Source: an uncultured Phaeodactylibacter sp. (GTDB lineage: Bacteria > Bacteroidota > Bacteroidia > Chitinophagales > Saprospiraceae). From it: a stretch of DNA of 64,000 bases. Below, in pieces: positions 53,094 to 61,574 of the stretch; position 1 is the stretch's first letter, and each line of letters starts with the position of its first letter. The notes under the pieces were generated by a model. The model was given only the letters and a program-made list of their open reading frames with translations. It did no database searches and was not told where the DNA came from. The stretch is from NCBI GenBank assembly GCA_913057245.1, contig CAJXNH010000004.1:1-64000 (forward strand), read 5' to 3'. Both the position numbers and the translations under genes were made by a program.

Positions 53094-53771
53094 ATGAAAA
53101 AGGTAGGCTATCTGCTATTTGTAATCTGCATTTTGACAGTCATGGGCTGTGGCAACCGTTTTCTCAGAGAAGTGGACACCAGCTATCCCACCGAGTTTGA
53201 CCTCGGCCCCTTTAACCTGTTGGATGAGACGCGAACTCAACTTGCCTACCACGACCGGGAATCTGTCTTTTTCGTGGATGAGAATAGTGCTTCGGCGGGC
53301 TTTGAAATCATTCATGCGGAAACCCCTGGCATAGATTCTCTAAATGTTTTTATCGATAATGTCTACCACGACAGCACAGGCGTACGCACGGCTTATGTGT
53401 CTCAGTACCTCGACGACACTCTGCGCAGTGCGGCATTGAACCTGGAGTTTATCGTACGCCTGCGGGCGAGGCCCAACCTTGCCAATCCAGGCAGCCGGGA
53501 TGTGGGCGACTGGGTGGAAGTCTGGTCTAAAGGCCCGGGCGAAACTGCGTTCCGGAAAACATTTGAAACCGTCTTCAACCAGCGCAGCTGGCCCGGGGAC
53601 GAGCTCACGCCGCCGGTGGAGGAAGTGACCATTTTCAACCGCATTTTTCAGGAGGTATGGATGCATCAGGTCGCCGGTGGGCCGGGCCAGGTCTGGTTCA
53701 ACCGCCAGTATGGCATTGTCTCCTTTACAGATGGCTCGGGGCGGCAATGGCGGTTTCAGAATTTAGAGTAG
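53094..53771 (+). CDS. Lipoprotein of unknown function
   Basis: A 225-residue protein with a lipoprotein signal (KKVGYLLFVICILTVMGC). The mature part is mixed alpha/beta with no recognised domain: DTSYPTEFDLGPFNLLDETR, AGFEIIHAETPGIDSLNVFI, and a C-terminal WFNRQYGIVSFTDGSGRQWR. The ATG at 53094 is chosen over a TTG at 53043, which sits in the promoter box. It converges on the minus-strand membrane gene, 6 bp between stops. Confidence 0.7.
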   Translation: MKKVGYLLFVICILTVMGCGNRFLREVDTSYPTEFDLGPFNLLDETRTQLAYHDRESVFFVDENSASAGFEIIHAETPGIDSLNVFIDNVYHDSTGVRTAYVSQYLDDTLRSAALNLEFIVRLRARPNLANPGSRDVGDWVEVWSKGPGETAFRKTFETVFNQRSWPGDELTPPVEEVTIFNRIFQEVWMHQVAGGPGQVWFNRQYGIVSFTDGSGRQWRFQNLE

Positions 53772-53777
53772 GCCATT

Positions 53778-54233
53778 TCAGGATTTACTCCCCCGCCACC
53801 ATAACGGACCCACTGCCAACAGCAAAACTAAAATATTGAACAAAACATTGGAGGCGTTCCCGGAAGCCGCAGAGCCGGCACTGTCCAGCACAAACCAAGA
53901 TAAAATTCCGGACAATACCACCCGCCGTACTGGCTCCGGAGCAGCATCAAACAGCCGGCCGGACATCCCCCAGATCGTCACGCCCCAGCCCAGAAGAAAC
54001 CCACCAGTCAGGGCGGAAAGGAAACGGGTAGTCGCGGCTGCGAAACTTTGGGCCCCATCGAGCGGCCAACTGAGGAGGTCGAGCGTCCACCGGGCTGGTT
54101 CTGCTGTAGGAAGCATACTCCCCAGGAAGAAAACGGGCCCGAAAGCTCCCACCACGAGGGCAGTGAACTTCAGGTAACGCTTTTGAAAAGCAAGGGAACG
54201 GTAACGGGGTGTTGGAGTAAGGGACATGGACAT
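53778..54233 (-). CDS. Small integral membrane protein, probable TetR target
   Basis: A 151-residue protein with about four hydrophobic helices (FTALVVGAFGPVFFLGSMLP, FLSALTGGFLLGWGVTIWGM, VVLSGILSWFVLDSAGSAAS, NVLFNILVLLLAVGPLWW). No family was recognised; the pattern resembles small DUF-type membrane proteins. It starts 60 bp after the stop of the TetR gene, with a perfect palindrome between, suggesting control by that regulator. Start ATG 54233 or 54227; the frame from 54254 is less likely. Confidence 0.68.
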   Translation of the reverse strand: MSMSLTPTPRYRSLAFQKRYLKFTALVVGAFGPVFFLGSMLPTAEPARWTLDLLSWPLDGAQSFAAATTRFLSALTGGFLLGWGVTIWGMSGRLFDAAPEPVRRVVLSGILSWFVLDSAGSAASGNASNVLFNILVLLLAVGPLWWRGSKS

Positions 54234-54276
54234 CGTATTTTGATTCCACGGCAAGTTAGCGGGTCCGCCGGAGCCC

Positions 54277-54298
54277 GTTTAGACGGTACCGTCTAAAC
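54277..54298. promoter_or_regulatory. 22-bp perfect palindrome, candidate TetR operator
   Basis: GTTTAGACGG-TA-CCGTCTAAAC is perfectly palindromic over 22 bp and overlaps the stop codon of the TetR gene. Size and symmetry fit an operator for a TetR dimer, placed 44 bp before the start of the downstream membrane gene. That the neighbouring TetR binds it is inference. Confidence 0.6.
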
Positions 54299-54862
54299 CT
54301 TGGTTTTCTGAGCCTGAAAAGAGCGAACAAGATGTTGAAGCTCCACAAAATAATCCAGTAGCCAGGCACGGTTGAGGGTGTCCGGGGTGAGCTGAATGTA
54401 GAAGTTTTCCAGGCTGAGTTGCAGGACGAGCGCTGCCAGGTAGGATTGATCCTTCAGCCCGATGATCCTGCCCCAAACCGGAAGGATAGCCGATACAGTC
54501 AGTTCGGTGGTTGCTTCAAAGCAACGCTCAAAAGCCGGATGGCTGCGGTGAACCCGCAACTGCCGGTTGAAGAGCAGGTCCGTTTTGTGTTCCAGCAATA
54601 CCCCGACCAGATCGTCCAGGGACTGGCAGGCCGCTTCCTTTTTGGCAATAAGCCGGGCCTGTTCAAGGTGGTGGTGTAGAAGAGACTCCTGAAAGCCCTC
54701 CGGGTCGGCAAAGTAGTGGTAAAAAGAGGACTTACTTTTGCCTACTGCCCGGGCCAGACGCTCGACCTTCAGGGCTTCCGGGCCGTGATGGGCAAATGTG
54801 GTATAACCTTGTTGCAGCCAATCTAATTGGAGCGTTGCAGTTTCTTTTGTGGTTTCAGGCAT
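54293..54862 (-). CDS. TetR family transcriptional regulator
   Basis: A 189-residue regulator. The N-terminal DNA-binding domain has LQLDWLQQGYTTFAHHGPEA followed by KVERLARAVGKSKSSFYHYF, the TetR helix-turn-helix. The C-terminal ligand domain (LLHHHLEQARLIAKKEAACQ ...) is not informative about ligand. The 22-bp palindrome overlaps its stop codon and precedes the membrane gene on the same strand. Confidence 0.87.
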   Translation of the reverse strand: MPETTKETATLQLDWLQQGYTTFAHHGPEALKVERLARAVGKSKSSFYHYFADPEGFQESLLHHHLEQARLIAKKEAACQSLDDLVGVLLEHKTDLLFNRQLRVHRSHPAFERCFEATTELTVSAILPVWGRIIGLKDQSYLAALVLQLSLENFYIQLTPDTLNRAWLLDYFVELQHLVRSFQAQKTKV

Positions 54863-54912
54863 GAGATGATTAATTTGGGAGCTCTGTAGATACGGTATTA
54901 GGTATTATTCGG

Positions 54913-57069
54913 TTAGCGTTTGACCACCTTCGCAACACAATCTCCCCGATCTTCACCGGAGACCATCAGCAGGTAGACGCCGGACTGTAGCCGGGTACAG
55001 TCTAATTCCACAATACCTTTCCCATCATAATTACCAGCCTGCAGTTCCCGCCCCAGCATATCATACAGCGCAATTGAAGCCGGTTGATGCCTAAGGTCCA
55101 CCCTGAGCTGATTTTCTACCGGATTGGGATAAACCGTAATGGCAACGGCGGGGTCTGCACAGGCTGTCAGTTTGGTATCAGAGCCGTCGCAATCTTCATC
55201 CATAGCATTGTTGGGGATTTCCTGAGCATCTGGGTTGACCTGGGGGTTGCTGTCGTCACAGTCTATGCCCGCTGGGTAGCCATCCCTATCATTATCAGTG
55301 TTGCAATCCGGTGGCTCCAGGTTCAGTTCAAAGGATTTTTTGTGGAAGTGACCTTGAATTCTGGACGTCAAAATGGCTTCTGAATCTGAAATAGCCTCCA
55401 GGCTATAAATGGATTCCTTATTGCAAAGCGTGACTTGTACCGTTTGCAGACCATCTGAAGTATAATAGACGATACCTGATTGATCTTTCAGCCAACCTGT
55501 TTCCCGGTTAAAAAAGGTAAATTCCTCAACTGTAAAATCAAGAGGAATAACGGTCCAGGATGCTCCACCGTCATCAGTCGAAGCCATGCCTTCAGGGTGC
55601 AGGGCTAAAGCCGATAACGCGTCAAAAAAATACCAGCCTGAAACATTGGAAACCGCAACGGTATCCTCCCAGGTCAATCCTTTATTATAGGACTTGCTCA
55701 AATAGCGAAATTCATTACCATCTTCATCTGCCTGATGATAGTTACTTCTTACCAACAAGGAGTCGTGGACATATTGAACACCAAGAAAACTGAATCCTGA
55801 CGCAGAAGAAAGCCTTTCCCAATTAAAGCCATAGTCCAGGCTCCTGTAAAACCCGTCAGATGTTGTAACCCATACTTCTCCTTCAGAACCAATTTCAATT
55901 ACATACCCCCAAACTGGTAAGCCTTCCACTTCTTCCCAGGTTAGTCCGCCATCGTGGGTCACTAGTACTCCGGAGATCGGATGCTCTCCAAAGGGAGGGG
56001 CTTCGCTCACACAAGTCAACACACCATGTGTATCGTCCATCATTTCTAAATCCTTTATCTTCCCCCGGTAGCCCTCAACAGGCTCCTCTATGAGTACTAA
56101 ACTCCAGGTTACTCCACCATCTGTTGTCCGGTAAAGTTTGGGGGCCCATGGACTATTATCATAGATAAATTCCAGTTCATCATCGAAACGATGGTAACCG
56201 TTGATGCGTAAAAAATCAGTTGAAAAATCAGTTTCCCATGAATCACCGATACAAACTGGTACTTTAGTTTTCCATATCCGTTCGCCTTCATAGCAGTGGT
56301 TAGTTGCCTTTACCGACAGGGTGTAACAGCCCGGCTCTTCATATAGATAACGCGGAGCCCTTTCAGCCCCACCCTGCCCATCGCCAAATTGCCATTCAAA
56401 ATCAGACGCATATAAGCTATTATTTTCAATATTTAAGTACCTGCCATTGGCGTTCACTTCAAAATCAAGGACCGGCCCGACACAACTCAGGGTTTCACAC
56501 AACACTGACTCCCCCTCCTTTAGCCAAAGGAGTCCATCTTCCGTTTTTGCACAAATCAACTCCTCAAGATAATGCCCAGGGTCATAAGGAAACAAGCTCC
56601 CATTAAGGTCCCCTATCCCCTCTACGCGAGATACCCTATGACCTCGCCAATTCAGATCAAAGCGAATTCGTTCTTCACCATTTAGTAAGGTTACCGGATA
56701 CTTTGCCAGCACCTCCGCCTGAGCGTAAACGCCTTCGTCTATCTGATCTCCGGGCTGCAGCCCGTAATCGAATACTAAAATTCGGGAACAATCGCTTTGG
56801 ATGAGGTACAACCTTTGCTGCTCTACCTGTAAATAAACCAGGTCTCCATAGTTATTGTGGATAAAAACCAGCACCTCCATACCTTCACATCGGGTTTCTT
56901 TTTTGAGGAAGCTATAGCCCGTGGAAAAGGAATGACCAGAAAGATAATGAGCCCTCTGACAATTGACCTGAAGCCCGGGTGCCGATAAGTAATCTGACAG
57001 GGTTTGGGCTGAGGAATGACCCGCGAAGCAGAATAGGAGCAGAAAAAGCGCTTGGTACTGGAGTTTCAT
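54913..57069 (-). CDS. T9SS cargo protein with PKD, BNR repeats and MopE-like motif
   Basis: A 718-residue secreted protein. A signal peptide (LQYQALFLLLFCFAGHSSAQ) precedes a beta-rich region, a PKD domain (FEWQFGDGQGGAERAPRYLY, about residue 230) and about six BNR/YCF48-like beta-propeller repeats with D-x-G-x-T/S-W cores (TTDGGVTWSL, THDGGLTWEE, STDDGGASWTV). Then follows a MopE-type metal-binding motif (DNDRDGYPAGIDCDDSNPQV) and a T9SS sorting domain (VYPNPVENQLRVDLR). Two ATGs 6 bases apart can serve as start. An adhesive or sugar-binding surface role is plausible. Confidence 0.87.
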   Translation of the reverse strand: MKLQYQALFLLLFCFAGHSSAQTLSDYLSAPGLQVNCQRAHYLSGHSFSTGYSFLKKETRCEGMEVLVFIHNNYGDLVYLQVEQQRLYLIQSDCSRILVFDYGLQPGDQIDEGVYAQAEVLAKYPVTLLNGEERIRFDLNWRGHRVSRVEGIGDLNGSLFPYDPGHYLEELICAKTEDGLLWLKEGESVLCETLSCVGPVLDFEVNANGRYLNIENNSLYASDFEWQFGDGQGGAERAPRYLYEEPGCYTLSVKATNHCYEGERIWKTKVPVCIGDSWETDFSTDFLRINGYHRFDDELEFIYDNSPWAPKLYRTTDGGVTWSLVLIEEPVEGYRGKIKDLEMMDDTHGVLTCVSEAPPFGEHPISGVLVTHDGGLTWEEVEGLPVWGYVIEIGSEGEVWVTTSDGFYRSLDYGFNWERLSSASGFSFLGVQYVHDSLLVRSNYHQADEDGNEFRYLSKSYNKGLTWEDTVAVSNVSGWYFFDALSALALHPEGMASTDDGGASWTVIPLDFTVEEFTFFNRETGWLKDQSGIVYYTSDGLQTVQVTLCNKESIYSLEAISDSEAILTSRIQGHFHKKSFELNLEPPDCNTDNDRDGYPAGIDCDDSNPQVNPDAQEIPNNAMDEDCDGSDTKLTACADPAVAITVYPNPVENQLRVDLRHQPASIALYDMLGRELQAGNYDGKGIVELDCTRLQSGVYLLMVSGEDRGDCVAKVVKR

Positions 57070-57229
57070 ACACATAAATTTTGAAGTAAGATAGTCCTCT
57101 CAACCATTTATGTCAAGCGTTCCTGCTAACTGATCCTATCGCTTGTAACGCCGACTGCAAAAGAACTGCTTCTTTACTCTTCGAAAACCCTCAAAAACAG
57201 GAATTCTACGTAATTTACAACCATTAATC

Positions 57230-58081
57230 ATGGAAAAACTACGCTTCCAACGCACCAAATACGGCAAAGAGCTGCTGATCGATGCCTGCGATGAATCAGA
57301 ACTGGAGCTCATTGCAGACACGATGGTGACGAACTTTTATATCCTCCTCTTTTTGGAAAAAGGCAACGGGCAGTACCTGCTGGACGCAACGCCCATTGAT
57401 TTCCGGGATCAGATGGTGCTGTTCATCAAGCCCGGGCAGGTCAACAAAGTAGATAAGGCCCACTTTGAGCGTTGCCATCTGATGTTTTTTGAAGGGGACT
57501 TCCTGGACGAATTCTTCAATGATAAGGACTTTATCTTCAAGTTTGATTTTTTCCATAACCCGGAGCTCCCCTCCTACCTTCACCTGCCGACCGGGCAATT
57601 CCAGGCCTATTACAACCTGGCCCGTGAGGTACGGTCAGAAATCCGGCAGCAAACACCCGAAAGCCCTCACATTTTACGGTCCATCATTTACTACCTGCTG
57701 GTACGGCTCAATCAGGCTTACGCCAAAGCGTACGGCACCTCCGGGCAAACCCTTTCCCACCCGACTCTCTTGGCTTTCCTGCGCCTGCTTGAACGGGACA
57801 TCAAAACACAACGCACGGTAGCGGCTTACGCCGAAAGGCTGCACATCAGCCGGGTGCAGCTCAATAACCTTTGCCAGCAGCACTTCGCCAAGACCGCCCG
57901 GCAAATCATAGGGGAAAGGGCCATAGCCGAAATCAAAAAAGCGCTAAAGTACTCCACGCTTAGCCTCTCAGAAATTGCTTACGATTTCAACTTCTCCGCA
58001 CCGTCTCATTTTTCACGCTTTGTCAAGCAAATGACCGGATACCCTCCTCAGGATTTCAAAGATCATTTATCAAAATGGTAA
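57230..58081 (+). CDS. AraC family transcriptional regulator
   Basis: A 283-residue regulator. The N-terminal ~140 residues have a cupin-like pattern (FYILLFLEKGNGQYLLDATP, FRDQMVLFIKPGQVNKVDK); the C-terminal ~100 hold the double helix-turn-helix: VAAYAERLHISRVQLNNLCQ and LSEIAYDFNFSAPSHFSRFV, ending KQMTGYPPQDFK. The effector is unknown. It lies upstream of the ABM lipoprotein and dioxygenase genes on the same strand, which may be its targets. Confidence 0.9.
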   Translation: MEKLRFQRTKYGKELLIDACDESELELIADTMVTNFYILLFLEKGNGQYLLDATPIDFRDQMVLFIKPGQVNKVDKAHFERCHLMFFEGDFLDEFFNDKDFIFKFDFFHNPELPSYLHLPTGQFQAYYNLAREVRSEIRQQTPESPHILRSIIYYLLVRLNQAYAKAYGTSGQTLSHPTLLAFLRLLERDIKTQRTVAAYAERLHISRVQLNNLCQQHFAKTARQIIGERAIAEIKKALKYSTLSLSEIAYDFNFSAPSHFSRFVKQMTGYPPQDFKDHLSKW

Positions 58082-58161
58082 GCCCTTTTTCAAACCGGTA
58101 AAAAGCGTACTGCTTTACTGCTCATCTTTGCCGTATTCATTCTAACCAAAAATACGGTACC

Positions 58162-58884
58162 ATGAAATACCTCAGCTTTTTTGCCCTGCTTGGGCTCTTG
58201 TACAGTTGCTCCCCAATTAAGAAAAGCCTGCTTGCAGAAAAGGAAGCTCCTGTTTTTGAAATCGCAGTCCGGCAGGTCAAAGAAGGCATGAAAGCAGACT
58301 TCGTCAGCAAACGCGCCGCATTTATCACTACACTTAAAGAACAGAAAGGTGTCAGCAACGATCGGGAGTTCCTATCTTTTTATGCCCTGCCCGAACCAGA
58401 CAAACGTGAAGTATTCATCGGAATGACACAGTACGCAACCGGCAAAACTGTGGGAAAAGTGCAGGGAAAAGTCATGGGTAAGTTTTTGAAGTTCGCCAAG
58501 ACAATGGATTTGAAGGCTTACGTTTTCGTCCAGCCTACTGAGGGCGAGGATTTCAACCTGGGCGGGCTCGCAGTGGTCCCGGGCCAGGTGCTGGAGTTGG
58601 CCGTACGCCGTGTCAAACCGGGACAGGAAGCAGCTTTCCAGTCTTCCCGCAAGGCGTTTGTCGAATGGCTGGACCAACAGGAAGGCGTAGAAGGCAGCTG
58701 GGAGTTTCAGGTAGTAGGCGGTAAAGACACCGACCGGCTGACTGTAGGCATGTCTGTATACGAAAGTCAGGAAGCTTTTCAGGCCATCGCACAGAAAGCA
58801 CAGTCTTTGCCCGAAGCGGGTACCTACTTTGCTACTTTTGATCCGGTGGCCCTGCAATATGCAGTTAGTACCACCAACCAATAA
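58162..58884 (+). CDS. Lipoprotein with two ABM-like domains
   Basis: A 240-residue protein. A lipoprotein signal (KYLSFFALLGLLYSC) precedes two ~90-residue antibiotic-biosynthesis-monooxygenase-like (dimeric alpha-beta barrel) domains: FEIAVRQVKEGMKADFVSKR and LELAVRRVKPGQEAAFQSSR, each followed by a KGVS/EGVEG turn and a conserved strand. The internal duplication is clear by alignment of those segments. Such domains are often cofactor-free oxygenases or binding modules, unusual on a lipoprotein. A strong terminator follows. Confidence 0.78.
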   Translation: MKYLSFFALLGLLYSCSPIKKSLLAEKEAPVFEIAVRQVKEGMKADFVSKRAAFITTLKEQKGVSNDREFLSFYALPEPDKREVFIGMTQYATGKTVGKVQGKVMGKFLKFAKTMDLKAYVFVQPTEGEDFNLGGLAVVPGQVLELAVRRVKPGQEAAFQSSRKAFVEWLDQQEGVEGSWEFQVVGGKDTDRLTVGMSVYESQEAFQAIAQKAQSLPEAGTYFATFDPVALQYAVSTTNQ

Positions 58885-58909
58885 AACGGATATAGCCCTG
58901 GAAAACGAT

Positions 58910-58944
58910 GAGCCTAATACGGTGTGGTGTTAGGCTCTTTTTTT
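58910..58944 (+). terminator. Rho-independent terminator
   Basis: GAGCCTAA pairs with TTAGGCTC (8 bp, 12-base loop) followed by seven T. It closes the ABM lipoprotein transcript. Confidence 0.85.
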
Positions 58945-58976
58945 GGCACGACCAGCTGAATGTACAACCAAATACC

Positions 58977-58984
58977 TATATTTG
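58977..58984 (+). promoter_or_regulatory. -7 promoter box for the dioxygenase gene
   Basis: TATATTTG matches TAnnTTTG exactly, 28 bases before the ATG at 59013 and overlapping nothing coding. Confidence 0.5.
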
Positions 58985-59012
58985 ATGTTTGAACATTAAA
59001 ATACTCGACCCC

Positions 59013-59897
59013 ATGCACCGCAGGCAATTCATTAAGAAAACACTTACAAGCAGTTCAATACTTATGGCAGGCAGCAACATGCATTCCTTCGTGGCAGAAA
59101 GCCAACAGTGGAAAAGCGGGGACGCCATCATGCCCGTTCTCTTCATCGGGCACGGCGCACCGCTCTACACCCTCGACGAGAACCCGTACAGCCGGGCCTG
59201 GAAGCAGGTCGCTGCACGTATTCCCCGCCCCAAAGCTATTGTGTGCATTTCCGCGCACTGGCTAACCCGCGGAACGCTGGTTACTGCCATGGAAGCCCCA
59301 CGGACCATCCACGACTTCGGGCGGATGGACGACCGCCTGTTTGAAATCGATTACCCAGCTCCGGGCGATCCGGCACTGGCGCAGGAAATTGCCCGGACCC
59401 TTACCAACTGGCACGTGCAGGAGGACCACCGCTGGGGCTTTGACCACGGTGCCTGGTGCGTGGCCCGCTGGATGTACCCGGAAGCGGACATCCCCATGCT
59501 CCAATTCAGCATCGACTATCACCGGGGGGCGCAGCATCAATATGAACTGGCAAAGCATCTGGCTTTTCTGCGGGAGAAAGGTATACTCATCCTGGCCAGC
59601 GGCAACATCGTCCACAACCTGGGCGTGCTCCGTTTCCCGGAAAGCAGCACCTACGACTGGGCCATTGAATTCGATGAGCAGTCTAAAATCCTCATCGAAA
59701 AGGGCGATCACCAAAGCCTGATCGACTACCAGAAGCTGGGGCGGGCAGCAGCCCTATCCATCCCCACACCCGACCACTACTATCCCCTGCTCTATGCCCT
59801 GGGGCTGCAGCGCCCAAAGGACAAGGTTTCCTTTCCGATTGATGGCATTGCGTATGGCAGTACGAGTATGCGGAGTGTGCTGATTGAGGCGGCTTAG
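59013..59897 (+). CDS. ygiD: LigB-type extradiol dioxygenase (YgiD-like)
   Basis: A 294-residue class III extradiol ring-cleavage dioxygenase. The N-terminus (HRRQFIKKTLTSSSILMAG) resembles a Tat or export signal, unusual for this cytosolic family. Metal-binding and active-site segments are VLFIGHGAPLYTLDENPYSR, CISAHWLTRGTLVT, GFDHGAWCVARWMYPEADIP and a late His in NIVHNLGVL. YgiD acts as 4,5-DOPA dioxygenase in E. coli; here the substrate is uncertain. The start is ATG 59013; a TTG at 58989 is unlikely as it touches the promoter. Confidence 0.85.
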   Translation: MHRRQFIKKTLTSSSILMAGSNMHSFVAESQQWKSGDAIMPVLFIGHGAPLYTLDENPYSRAWKQVAARIPRPKAIVCISAHWLTRGTLVTAMEAPRTIHDFGRMDDRLFEIDYPAPGDPALAQEIARTLTNWHVQEDHRWGFDHGAWCVARWMYPEADIPMLQFSIDYHRGAQHQYELAKHLAFLREKGILILASGNIVHNLGVLRFPESSTYDWAIEFDEQSKILIEKGDHQSLIDYQKLGRAAALSIPTPDHYYPLLYALGLQRPKDKVSFPIDGIAYGSTSMRSVLIEAA

Positions 59898-60020
59898 GGA
59901 AAGAAAGATGGATGTTGAAGCCTTCCCCCGTATATGCCCGTATGGACAAGTCCATCCCTGCGAATAGACATTGGCGCTTCCAGCTTCGACCCCCGTATCA
60001 GGTTGAGGGCTCTGTCCCGG

Positions 60021-60365
60021 CTAATCCACCATTTGCTCCGTTGCCTCCAGGCTTTCCGCTTTAGCTTTTTGCCGCTCCAGGTAAGTCATATATAAGTACC
60101 CGGCAAAGGCAGCTATACATAAGGCTAGAATGATATTCAAGCGGACTATCGTTCTACGCTGTGTCTGCCAGGCCACAAAAAGCGCAAAGATCAAACCGAT
60201 TGCTGCGGCGATTACCCCGTATCCCAAAACGATAGCAGCGGCTGCAAGCCCCTGATCCTTACCGGCATCAATAAAACCGGCGTAGGATAAACCGGCAAAA
60301 AAGAAGGCCAGAACAGCTAGTAGATACAGTAACCAACTATAAGGCTTGACCATTTGATGTGCCAT
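60021..60365 (-). CDS. Small four-helix membrane protein
   Basis: A 114-residue protein with three to four hydrophobic helices (YSWLLYLLAVLAFFFAGLSY, GLAAAAIVLGYGVIAAAIGL, IVRLNIILALCIAAFAGYLY) and a charged C-terminal tail (LERQKAKAESLEATEQM). No family was recognised. The ATG at 60365 (MAHQMVKPYSW) is preferred to 60401. Confidence 0.65.
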   Translation of the reverse strand: MAHQMVKPYSWLLYLLAVLAFFFAGLSYAGFIDAGKDQGLAAAAIVLGYGVIAAAIGLIFALFVAWQTQRRTIVRLNIILALCIAAFAGYLYMTYLERQKAKAESLEATEQMVD

Positions 60366-60517
60366 AAAGGATTGGTTTGATTTAGTGTATACTTTAGCCA
60401 ATTAGCGTCGTTCCTGAATGGCGCAAACAGCCTCCTAAGTTAACCAATAATTCTTTGGCTTTTATATGGAAAAGGGCGACGTGTGATGCCGGGGTATATC
60501 ATACCTAACGAAACAAC

Positions 60518-61462
60518 CTACCAGGGCAACCTCAAGGGCTGCACTTCCTCTTTGTAAAAAAGCTGTAGTTTCCTGATCAAACCAGGGGGCAAAGGCTTAT
60601 CCAGGCTAAGCAGATTACTCCGAAGCTGCGCCAAAGAACCACTGCCGGGAATGACTGTGGATACTGCATCATGCGCCATACAAAAAGCTAGGGCTGCTTG
60701 TGGAAGCCTAAAATCGGGTGCAAGTATTTCTTCCACTGCTTCGACCAAAGCCCCCCGCTGTTCAATATCAGCCGGGGACCAGCGCGAGCGTACCCCCCTA
60801 AAAATACTCTGCGAGCCATACTTACCAGACAGCCAACCGGAATCCAGCGGTATTTTGGCGATTACCGCTACACCTTGTGCCTCTGCCTGCTCAAAAGCCC
60901 GCCCGGTATCCTGATGGAGGATATTAAAAAAGACCTCCACTACCGACCCCTTTGTCGTATCCAGGAGCACCTTCATCTCCTCATACGTATCAACGGAGGC
61001 ACCGTAAGCCCGGATTTTCCCCTCCGCCTTCAGCTTCTCCAGTAGTTCATAATGTTCAGGCGCCCGGTTGCCGTTCAGCAGCTCTGCTGGCGGATTGTGA
61101 AAGAGGACCGAATCCAGATAGTCAATCTGCAGGCGGCGCAGGCTCCCCTCGATAGAGCGGCGGATCTTTCCCGGATCAAAGTCAATATTTCCATCCACCG
61201 TATGCCCGAATTTGGTATTGAGAATGACCTTGCTCCTATCGGTATGGCGTAGTGCTTTGCCCAACCGTTCCTCGCTTTCCCCCTGCCCGTAATTGGGTGC
61301 AGTATCGAAAAAGTTGACTCCTTCCTCAAGTGCCACTTCAACGATGCGGATAGCATCCTTTTCTGATAATAACTTCCAGTCGGCTGCCGCCCCCAGCTGC
61401 CAGGTCCCCATACCGATAACAGAGACGGGTGGGGAGTCGGATATGTATTTTTTGTAGTCCAT
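60518..61462 (-). CDS. Aldo/keto reductase
   Basis: A 314-residue NAD(P)H-dependent oxidoreductase with a TIM-barrel fold. The catalytic tetrad is visible: Asp in NFFDTAPNYGQGESEERLG, Tyr four residues later, Lys in NTKFGHTVD, and His in SVLFHNPPAEL. C-terminal STVIPGSGSLAQLRSNLLS is the cofactor-binding loop. The start at 61462 fits the family; the longer frame adds 36 residues. Substrate unknown; it is monocistronic. Confidence 0.88.
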   Translation of the reverse strand: MDYKKYISDSPPVSVIGMGTWQLGAAADWKLLSEKDAIRIVEVALEEGVNFFDTAPNYGQGESEERLGKALRHTDRSKVILNTKFGHTVDGNIDFDPGKIRRSIEGSLRRLQIDYLDSVLFHNPPAELLNGNRAPEHYELLEKLKAEGKIRAYGASVDTYEEMKVLLDTTKGSVVEVFFNILHQDTGRAFEQAEAQGVAVIAKIPLDSGWLSGKYGSQSIFRGVRSRWSPADIEQRGALVEAVEEILAPDFRLPQAALAFCMAHDAVSTVIPGSGSLAQLRSNLLSLDKPLPPGLIRKLQLFYKEEVQPLRLPW

Positions 61463-61574
61463 ATGGCTAAGGTAAAAAAGGACTTGCATATGGGCACCGA
61501 ACACACGGAAAGCCGCTTCTTCACCATTGCTGCCACCTTCGGTGTTTTCTGTACCTTCAGTGGTCCACACCCCC

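Noticed and set aside
61463-61570. Longer N-terminus of the aldo/keto reductase
   Set aside because: The extra 36 residues are low-complexity and unlike the family, and a promoter-like TACCTTAG lies just before the later ATG.
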